Source of the DNA: Promethearchaeota archaeon
GTDB taxonomy: Archaea; Asgardarchaeota; Lokiarchaeia; Sigyniarchaeales; SOKP01
Assembly (NCBI GenBank): GCA_008080735.1
Contig: SHMW01000033.1
Location: 1 to 39,471, forward strand
Direction of reading: 5' to 3'
Length of the DNA: 39,471 nt
Shown in pieces: positions 33,521 through 39,471 of the stretch. The notes under the pieces were generated by a model. That model saw nothing but the letters and a program-made list of their open reading frames with translations. It did no database searches and had not been told where the DNA came from. The number at the start of each line of letters is the position of its first letter. Positions within the stretch are counted from its first letter, which is position 1. The position numbers and the translations under genes were made by a program.

Positions 33521-34246
33521 ATGAAAGAAAAACGCGGCAGAAAGAAAAACGGAAAGAAAAACGCGGCAGGAAAGAAAAACGCGGCAGAAAAAGCTGTTGA
33601 AGATAATGTAAAAAAAGGAATGATATTGGGAATAGGGAGTGGTTCCACGGTGGTTTACGCTGTTAAGAAGATCGCAACGCTGAATAAAAAAAATAATCTC
33701 AATTTGAAATGCATCCCGACTTCATTTCAATCGTATCAATTAATTGTGGAAAATGGATTAGAGCTTGTGTCTTTAGATCAATATCCTAACATTGATTTGG
33801 ATATAGATGGGGCGGATGAGATCGATAAACACTTAAACCTCATTAAAGGCGGAGGGGGCTGTCTCGTCCAAGAGAAAATTGTTGCGTCCAATGCAAAGAC
33901 CCTAATCATAATCGCCGATTTTAGAAAAGATTCACAGTTCCTTGGAGAAAAATGGAAAGAAGGAGTTCCCATTGAAGTGATACCGATGGCATATGTACCC
34001 ATAATGAATAAGATCCAAGAATTAGGAGGAAACCCGAATTTAAGGATGGCACAAGCAAAAGCGGGACCATTAGTAACAGACAATGGGAATTTTATAATTG
34101 ATGCAGATTTCGGAATCATAAAAAACCCGAAGAAGCTCAATGAAAAATTAAAATTTATCCCCGGAATAGTAGATACGGGTCTCTTCATTGAAATGACATC
34201 AAAAGCCTATATCGGACAAGAAGATGGAAGTGTCGTTAGCAAATAA
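33521..34246 (+). CDS. rpiA: Ribose-5-phosphate isomerase A
   Basis: A 241-residue RpiA enzyme. Motifs are [12 protein letters not shown] (phosphate binding), DIDGADEID (catalytic Asp pair), [13 protein letters not shown] and the C-terminal [11 protein letters not shown]. It interconverts ribose 5-phosphate and ribulose 5-phosphate. The N-terminus has about 26 extra residues coded by an 18-bp tandem repeat (KKNAAG-type, Lys/Asn/Ala-rich), which ends where the normal sequence KNAAEKAVE begins. The upstream ATG at 33511 is out of frame because of a partial repeat unit, so 33521 is the only usable ATG. An internal non-ATG start that removes the tract is possible. Confidence 0.92.
   Translation: MKEKRGRKKNGKKNAAGKKNAAEKAVEDNVKKGMILGIGSGSTVVYAVKKIATLNKKNNLNLKCIPTSFQSYQLIVENGLELVSLDQYPNIDLDIDGADEIDKHLNLIKGGGGCLVQEKIVASNAKTLIIIADFRKDSQFLGEKWKEGVPIEVIPMAYVPIMNKIQELGGNPNLRMAQAKAGPLVTDNGNFIIDADFGIIKNPKKLNEKLKFIPGIVDTGLFIEMTSKAYIGQEDGSVVSK
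33523..33587 (+). repeat. 18-bp tandem repeat at the 5' end of rpiA
   Basis: The unit GAAAGAAAAACGCGGCAG occurs at 33523-33540, 33552-33569 and 33570-33587. Between the first and second copies lies an 11-bp partial unit (33541-33551). Because 11 is not a multiple of 3, the first unit is read in a different frame from the others. Replication slippage here could change the protein length or frame. Confidence 0.85.
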
Positions 34247-34427
34247 ACATTAGGTAAAATAGCTCCAAAATTCTTTTTTCTAATTGACCTTTTTCTTAAA
34301 CCGCAATTGGACCTATTAAAAAATAACCATACTTAAAAATCCAATTCAAATCCATTTTAAAGAGATATATAATTATCTATAATAGATATTAAAACGCTAA
34401 ATGTTAAAGAGAAAGAGTTAAAAAAAG

Positions 34428-34904
34428 ATGGCAGATAAGTTTTATCTAAAAATTGAAAGTGGAGAGGTTTCGCAAAATCCGCGTAAACAAATGCATACTA
34501 TAAATAATCCTAAGAATAGTTCTTTTCCAGAACTTAAGGTACAGCTCCCGGTCGCATATGAAGGACCAAAAGGAGAGAATGGAGAATTTACATACACCCC
34601 AGAACATTATTTTATCGCTGCAATTTCGGGTTGTTTTTTCACGACCTTTTCGGTGGTATGTTCAAATTCCAGCTTTAATTACAAAAGTTTAACGATCGAG
34701 GCTACAGGAACAGTAGGAACTAGCAGCGGAGAAAAGATGATGGAAAAGATCGACCAAATAATCACATTAACGATTCCATCTTCGGAAAGAGAGATTAAGG
34801 CAAAAAGAATATTAGAAATTACTGAAGAGCGTTGTCCTCTTGCCAAATCGGTAAAAACGAAGATTATCAATCACTATAATATTGTCTTTGAAAAAGAAGG
34901 TTAA
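34428..34904 (+). CDS. OsmC/Ohr family protein
   Basis: A 158-residue OsmC-family protein. The two conserved cysteines are C69 (ISGCFFTTFS, start of the long helix) and C136 (EERCPLAKSV). The pair acts on organic hydroperoxides in OsmC and Ohr. The N-terminal strand block and the YTPEHYFIAAI segment are typical. It lies alone between rpiA and the esterase. Whether OsmC-like or Ohr-like cannot be decided by eye. The role would be detoxification of peroxides, parallel to the peroxiredoxin at 2939. Confidence 0.88.
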   Translation: MADKFYLKIESGEVSQNPRKQMHTINNPKNSSFPELKVQLPVAYEGPKGENGEFTYTPEHYFIAAISGCFFTTFSVVCSNSSFNYKSLTIEATGTVGTSSGEKMMEKIDQIITLTIPSSEREIKAKRILEITEERCPLAKSVKTKIINHYNIVFEKEG

Positions 34905-34986
34905 AGAAATTGGGTTTATAGTATAAAATAATATTATCTCCTCGAAACGCATTAAAGTGGGAAAAAAAAAGATGAGGTATTGATTA

Positions 34987-36483
34987 TTAAATGTCGAGAA
35001 GTCCAGTCCAGGCTTTTCTTTCCTCATCATAAGGAGCATTAGAAACAGTACATTCTTCTCCTATGATCATGGTAGCTCGATTATCAATGCTATAACCCGG
35101 CCAGGTAGGAAGATTTTTATGATTCGGATTTCCCGCCTTCGCAAATGAGATCCATGAATTCATAATTTTTTGACTAATCTCTTGTTCTGTTTCACCGTTA
35201 TGAACAAAATTCCCCCAGTTTGGATTGTCCAATGTGTTAAATACAAATGGAATTTCAATCGCATGGGGAGAGCCAAGTTTTCCCGAAAATTGAGGGGATT
35301 TATAAGTAAAAATATAGCTATAAGTATTTGGATTATATTTACTTTGAGCTTCTGCCAATCTGATGGATGGTATTCGGAACATTACATCGGTTAAAATCGC
35401 ATTAAACAATTCAATCGGTTCCACGGAAGCTTTTCCTTCCCGAGCGGCCCGATATATCTTAATAATTTCCTTGCTTTGTTCTGGATTGATCTTTAAAGTG
35501 CTCATATACATTACAAGGGCATTTTCTCCACCAGATTCGATCATATTATTAATACTCGGCTCTAAAGCGGTAAAAAGTTTGGCCTCATCTAAATTTGTTC
35601 CGATTATAAGGTCTAGATCTTTACATTCTCCCTCTCTAAACGCTTTTAGCGGATGTTTGGGAACGACAACTCCATCTATTATCGGTCGAAATGCCAAAAT
35701 ATTTGTCGGATCCTTTTCCATAAATTTATTTTGCGCATCAATTATTTTTTCTGGCGGAATTTGTGAAAGCTCCTCTAAATCTCCATTCTTAATCTTCAAT
35801 ATTCTCATAAAACCTCTGGTGGTTTTTTCACTTATTTCAGGATCGATATAGGGTGCACTCTGAGCGATTACACGATGAAAAAGTCCTTTTGCTTGGGGTA
35901 CAACTGGTAAGGTTATAACAGAGTATCCTCCCGCACTTTCTCCAAATATCGTAATATTATCAGGATCCCCACCAAAATTCTCGATATTTTTATGGATCCA
36001 CCTTAATGCCGAGACTTGATCAAGCAAGCCAACATTAACTGTTTTATCTGGGAGATATAAAAATCCAAGTACTCCTAATCGATAATTAATTGTGACAACC
36101 ACCACATCGCCTCTTTTCGAAAGATTCAATCCTTCGTATCCGGGATTAATCCCCCCTCCTGTAATAAACGCCCCGCCGTGAATCCAAACCATAACGGGAC
36201 GTTTTTGGTCATCGCAAGAAGGGGTCCAAATGTTGAGATTTAGACAGTCCTCACTTTCGGGTTCTAATTTCCCAAACCATTCTTCTAGTTGCGAATAGCC
36301 TTGATAGGGGCAAGATTTGTATTCGTTTGCCTTTAGAACTCCATCCCATGAATCCAGTTCCACCGGAGGTTTAAATCTCAAATTTCCCACTGGAGGTTTG
36401 GCATAAGGTATCCCTTTAAAAACGTCAATTCCTTTGACACGATATCCTTCAATTCTACCATAATTTGTATTTACAACAGCCAT
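34987..36483 (-). CDS. Type B carboxylesterase
   Basis: A 498-residue alpha/beta-hydrolase of the carboxylesterase B family. The oxyanion hole is HGGAF (102-106), the nucleophile S183 is in GESAGG, the acid is E300 in GTNLDEAKLF and the base H407 is in GSPHAIEIPFVF. The full catalytic triad is intact. EDCLNLNIW is the family signature near residue 78. There is no signal peptide, so it is cytosolic. Type B carboxylesterases hydrolyse esters of many acids. This group is mostly bacterial and eukaryotic, so horizontal acquisition is plausible. Substrate unknown. Confidence 0.92.
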   Translation of the reverse strand: MAVVNTNYGRIEGYRVKGIDVFKGIPYAKPPVGNLRFKPPVELDSWDGVLKANEYKSCPYQGYSQLEEWFGKLEPESEDCLNLNIWTPSCDDQKRPVMVWIHGGAFITGGGINPGYEGLNLSKRGDVVVVTINYRLGVLGFLYLPDKTVNVGLLDQVSALRWIHKNIENFGGDPDNITIFGESAGGYSVITLPVVPQAKGLFHRVIAQSAPYIDPEISEKTTRGFMRILKIKNGDLEELSQIPPEKIIDAQNKFMEKDPTNILAFRPIIDGVVVPKHPLKAFREGECKDLDLIIGTNLDEAKLFTALEPSINNMIESGGENALVMYMSTLKINPEQSKEIIKIYRAAREGKASVEPIELFNAILTDVMFRIPSIRLAEAQSKYNPNTYSYIFTYKSPQFSGKLGSPHAIEIPFVFNTLDNPNWGNFVHNGETEQEISQKIMNSWISFAKAGNPNHKNLPTWPGYSIDNRATMIIGEECTVSNAPYDEERKAWTGLLDI

Positions 36484-36649
36484 ATTAGTAAATCCTTATA
36501 AATAAATTAGTTTTTCATATAAAACCAGATTATTGAAGAACTTTTAGACTTACTCATATATAATTTTAACTCTAGTTTGCTGATATTAAACGAATAATTT
36601 CTAATTACCTATGTGAATTTTTTTTATTGGAAGTTTATATTGTGGATTA

Positions 36650-37696
36650 TTAAAAAACAGATGGTAAAACAATTTCCATTTTTTTTAAAGCGTATTTTAT
36701 ATCATCTCTATTTATTCCGAAATGGGTTACAAACCTAATTCTTGTCGAATCAATGGGTAATGCCAAAATTCCTTCTTTTCCGAGTCTTCGGATTACCTTC
36801 CCTATTCTAATTGCTTCTGGTAAGGTCATGATTACCATATTTGTCTCTGGCACATTTAGTTGTATAGGGAGTTCCATAGCTTCCAGACCTTTAGCTAAGG
36901 ATTTCGCATTTTTATGGTCTTCTTTAAGTCTTTGTATCCAATTATCATCTAATGCTAAAAGTCCAAAAGAAGCGATTATCCCAGCTTGCCTCATCCCCCC
37001 TCCAACCATCTGGCGATATTTCCTTGCTTTTGAAATAAATTGGCTAGAGCCTGCTACTAAGGAGCCCACGGGACAAGAAAGTCCTTTAGATAAACAAAAC
37101 ATAATACTATCCGCATATTTACTAAATTCAATTACATTCGTATTAGTAGCGACCGCAGCATTAAATATTCGCGCACCATCTAAATGAAATTTCAATTCCT
37201 TTTCTTCGACAAGTTTATGAAGTGTGTTTAGAATGTGTGGTCTTATAATTGCACCCCCATGATAATTATGTGTGTTTTCTACGCAAAGGACTCTCAACTT
37301 AGACTCGGAATCTTGAATCTTATTGATTAGATTAAATAACTTATCTAAATCGGGTGCACCCTTATTAGAAGCATACGTCTTAACTTCTAATTGGGCAATT
37401 TTCGTCGCACTGTTTATCTCATTTCGGTAAATATGACTTAATTCTTCAACAAGAACACTATCATGTGGATTCGTGTGTGCCATTAATGAGATGAGATTTC
37501 CTTGTGTTCCTGAGGTCACATATAATGCGGCTTCTTTTCCTATTAGATGCGCTGCTTTCTCCTCCAATGCATTTATAGTCGGATCCTCTCCATAGACATC
37601 ATCTCCAATTTTGGAATCATCTAAAGATTTTAAATTATCCCACATTTCTTTGCTTGGTTTTGTTACTGTATCAGATCTGAGATCAACTAATTTCAT
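36650..37696 (-). CDS. ltaE: Low-specificity L-threonine aldolase
   Basis: A 348-residue fold-type I PLP enzyme of the beta-eliminating lyase/threonine aldolase family. The start DLRSDTVTKPS is diagnostic, ELSHIYRNE carries the stacking His (H88), HLDGARIFNA holds D173 for the PLP ring, and SKGLSCPVGS holds the PLP lysine K204. It cleaves L-threonine or L-allo-threonine to glycine and acetaldehyde and can supply glycine. It is adjacent to the AEC-type carrier on the same strand, with a 104-bp gap. Confidence 0.92.
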   Translation of the reverse strand: MKLVDLRSDTVTKPSKEMWDNLKSLDDSKIGDDVYGEDPTINALEEKAAHLIGKEAALYVTSGTQGNLISLMAHTNPHDSVLVEELSHIYRNEINSATKIAQLEVKTYASNKGAPDLDKLFNLINKIQDSESKLRVLCVENTHNYHGGAIIRPHILNTLHKLVEEKELKFHLDGARIFNAAVATNTNVIEFSKYADSIMFCLSKGLSCPVGSLVAGSSQFISKARKYRQMVGGGMRQAGIIASFGLLALDDNWIQRLKEDHKNAKSLAKGLEAMELPIQLNVPETNMVIMTLPEAIRIGKVIRRLGKEGILALPIDSTRIRFVTHFGINRDDIKYALKKMEIVLPSVF

Positions 37697-37800
37697 AGTT
37701 TAACTAATAGGTTTTGTAGCTTTTTTAGTTTTCTAATCAAGTTCTATTTTTAAATCGAAAAATAAATGCAAAGGTTTGATTCTTTTTAAACTCTAATTTG

Positions 37801-38727
37801 TTAGCCGATTCCCAAGATCAATACTATAATCCACATTAAGATAAAACTGAATATATTCGTCAAGTTGACCATGGTAGAGGTTAATTTCTCATCATATCCA
37901 AACTCGACAGCAAACGGGATAGAACTCATTCCAATTGGTAAGATAAGCCCGACTAGGATAAGGGCATTATATTCGAATCCAAAAGGTAAGACAAACAATA
38001 ATGGAATTCCCACAAGTAAACCAAAGCCATATCGAGTTAATAAAACTTGAATCACATATTTCCAATGAGATTTATCAAACTGAAAGTCAATAAAGATACC
38101 TAATGTAAGTAACGTTAAAGCCATATTCGCTCGTGAAAGTATGTCTAACATATCGGTCAAGAAAAGTGGTAATATGATTCCAGATAAGTTTATTATAAGC
38201 GCGATGAATAAGGTAATTAACGGGACAGAACTAAAAACTCTTTTAATAAGTGCTTTCGCATTGAATTTCTCGTCGTGCGGTTTTATTTTCGGAGAATAGA
38301 GAGAGCCAAGCGTATAGCTTAGAATAAACACCACGAATGAATTTCCAAGGTCAAACATGATAATGTATTCCATACCAATCTCACCCCATATTCCCCTAAT
38401 TAATGGATATGCAAATAACCCTATATTAAACCCAACGGATACCATCATCATTAATCCGCGATATCTCATCGGATATCTTCGATATAAAATATAGGTAAAT
38501 GCAGATACCAGTAAACTAAAGCCGAACGCTAATAAGGGAAGTAAAACGAGTGCGGGATAAATTTCAATATTGCTAAATACCTCTAAAATCAATGCTGGTA
38601 AAGTAATATTTAACACCACTCTTGCGATGACTTTCCCGTCATCTTCATTCAAAATCCCCACCTTTTTGATTAGAAAACCAATAAGGATAACAGTTAAAGA
38701 AAGGAGAAATATATAATTTGCATTCAT
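37801..38727 (-). CDS. AEC (auxin-efflux-carrier) family transporter
   Basis: A 308-residue membrane protein with about ten hydrophobic segments and the two-halves layout of AEC transporters. The first half contains VVLNITLPALILEVF, the family's NxxLPxL helix-break motif. The middle loop is polar (SPKIKPHDEKFNAKAL) and the second half starts VPLITLFIALIINL, then DMLDILSRANMALTLLTLGIF, in the usual order. AEC proteins export or import organic anions such as malate; the substrate is not known here. A TTG at 38733 could extend the protein by two residues; the ATG at 38727 is favoured. Confidence 0.87.
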   Translation of the reverse strand: MNANYIFLLSLTVILIGFLIKKVGILNEDDGKVIARVVLNITLPALILEVFSNIEIYPALVLLPLLAFGFSLLVSAFTYILYRRYPMRYRGLMMMVSVGFNIGLFAYPLIRGIWGEIGMEYIIMFDLGNSFVVFILSYTLGSLYSPKIKPHDEKFNAKALIKRVFSSVPLITLFIALIINLSGIILPLFLTDMLDILSRANMALTLLTLGIFIDFQFDKSHWKYVIQVLLTRYGFGLLVGIPLLFVLPFGFEYNALILVGLILPIGMSSIPFAVEFGYDEKLTSTMVNLTNIFSFILMWIIVLILGIG

Positions 38728-38883
38728 TCGCAATATCTCGTCTGGATTAGATATAATAATGTTAAATTTAAAATATGAAGGATATCTTCCATAAATTTAC
38801 TACTTTAGAAAAAAGTATCTAAAAAGATACAATATACATTGTAGTTTTAATTTTGAGATTAAAAAAAAGAGGAGAACGTAATT

Positions 38884-39144
38884 TTAACCTTTTAATCTAA
38901 GTTCTACCTCACTTAAATCAGTACCTTTTGTTTCCTTGACAAATTTAGGGATCAGAATTATATTAATCAATAGAGGTGCGCTTAAGATTATAAAGGAAAT
39001 CCCGAGGTCTTTAAAAACTATGGTAAATACGAAACCAAGGATAAAACCACCTGTTGTACCTAACGATGTTGCCAGAGATCTAATGCCAAGCCCCGTTCCA
39101 CGTTTATCTGTAGGCACCAATTCTTGAATGATAATTCTTATCAC
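38884..39144 (-). pseudogene. MFS transporter C-terminal fragment
   Basis: This 86-codon frame with a GTG start encodes what looks like the last two transmembrane helices of a major facilitator: ELVPTDKRGTGLGIRSLATS, then a Gly/Phe-rich helix, a second hydrophobic segment (FIILSAPLLINIILI) and a short tail VKETKGTDL. The RGTGLGI motif normally lies before the 11th helix of a roughly 400-residue carrier. Upstream, the frame closes at 39163-39165, so the N-terminal three quarters are missing. It is most likely a remnant; an assembly break cannot be excluded. Confidence 0.75.
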
Positions 39145-39309
39145 AACAAGAAGCCTTTTTAATTAGAATTTAAAAAATTTGATTTGAATTTTTAGCTTTA
39201 AGTAATGATGCAGAAAATAAATAAATAGGGTATTAATAATACAGAAAAGAAACATATTAATTTCCAATTTTCCTACTAAATCTTAAAAACTAGAATGAGA
39301 ATTTAACAT
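39145..39309. other. AT-rich spacer between two gene fragments
   Basis: This stretch holds no ORF or RNA gene that I can see. It separates the MFS remnant from the truncated frame at 39310. Confidence 0.4.
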
Positions 39310-39429
39310 ATGAATACTTGGTACAAAATACAGCATCCAGAAGTATTCCAAGGGACATTGAATGAAAAAAATTATTTTGAAGGATGGTACTTTAAAATTT
39401 CAAAAAGAATTCAGTTTACAAGCGGTTAG
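39310..39429 (+). pseudogene. N-terminal fragment of a tocopherol-cyclase-like gene
   Basis: An ATG at 39310 opens a frame encoding HPEVFQGTL and YFEGWYFKIS, the hallmark start of tocopherol-cyclase-like proteins (usually over 300 residues). A TAG at 39427-39429 ends it after 39 codons. The window ends 42 bases later and no downstream frame clearly resumes the family pattern. It may be a broken gene or one interrupted by a sequencing or assembly error. Confidence 0.6.
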
Positions 39430-39471
39430 GTCTCGTTTTCTGAAAAGAGTTATAGGGTTTAATAATCTTTT

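Noticed and set aside
33511..33600. Upstream ATG for rpiA at 33511
   Set aside because: It is out of frame with the RpiA motifs and its frame closes after 29 codons.

Overview
The window most likely comes from an Asgard archaeon of the Lokiarchaeia type. The DNA is AT-rich and several start codons sit 16-27 bases after an archaeal TATA-like box, as in leaderless genes. Archaeal housekeeping and regulatory families (PAC2, Lrp/AsnC and ArsR regulators, ADP-forming acyl-CoA synthetase, GatC) are mixed with bacterial-type genes (histidine kinases, peroxiredoxin, dodecin, carboxylesterase). There is also a Rag/Gtr-like small GTPase of the eukaryote-like kind typical of Asgard genomes. The assignment is inferred from gene content; no rRNA or tRNA gene is visible.

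Layout. 1-4.1 kb: a PAC2 protein diverges from a compact iron-sulfur operon (SufC, one SufB/D subunit, peroxiredoxin, winged-helix protein). 4.3-7.5 kb: a regulator island with two Lrp/AsnC and two ArsR-type genes, which looks like a duplicated pair with long AT-rich spacers, shared inverted repeats and one possible micro-ORF. 7.65-12.5 kb: a signalling cluster made of a Rag-like GTPase, a receiver protein with a longin-like C-terminal domain, and a convergent CheB-CheR-PAS-histidine kinase. 12.5-14.2 kb: mostly gene-poor DNA with a 33-bp direct repeat and hairpins. 14.2-18.7 kb: a ribbon-helix-helix-like protein, then a MoxR-type AAA+ ATPase operon with a VWA/HExxH protein. 18.9-22.7 kb: HAD phosphatase, zinc-binding protein, GatC and two tandem paralogues of an unrecognised family. 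22.8-28.4 kb: triple-PAS kinase, acyl-CoA synthetase alpha-type protein, dUTPase, GNAT, and a TPR protein with a PCI-like end. 28.6-38.7 kb: mainly metabolism (7TM protein, dodecin, thiolase, GPH-type transporter, PurE-RpiA, OsmC, carboxylesterase, threonine aldolase, auxin-efflux-type carrier). 38.9-39.47 kb: two gene remnants, an MFS C-terminus and a tocopherol-cyclase-like N-terminus.

The best candidate for an undescribed system is the 7.65-12.5 kb cluster. The histidine kinase has no receiver of its own. The neighbouring response regulator carries a receiver joined to a domain with a WDDxxGPKL motif reminiscent of longin domains in Nprl2/folliculin-type regulators of Rag GTPases. The next gene upstream encodes a GTPase with the Rag-type HKxD motif. 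This suggests, as inference, a bacterial-style phosphorelay feeding a eukaryote-like small-GTPase switch. Secondary candidates are the AAA+/VWA-metalloprotease pair with a cysteine cluster in the ATPase, the tandem unknown paralogues, and the duplicated Lrp/ArsR island.
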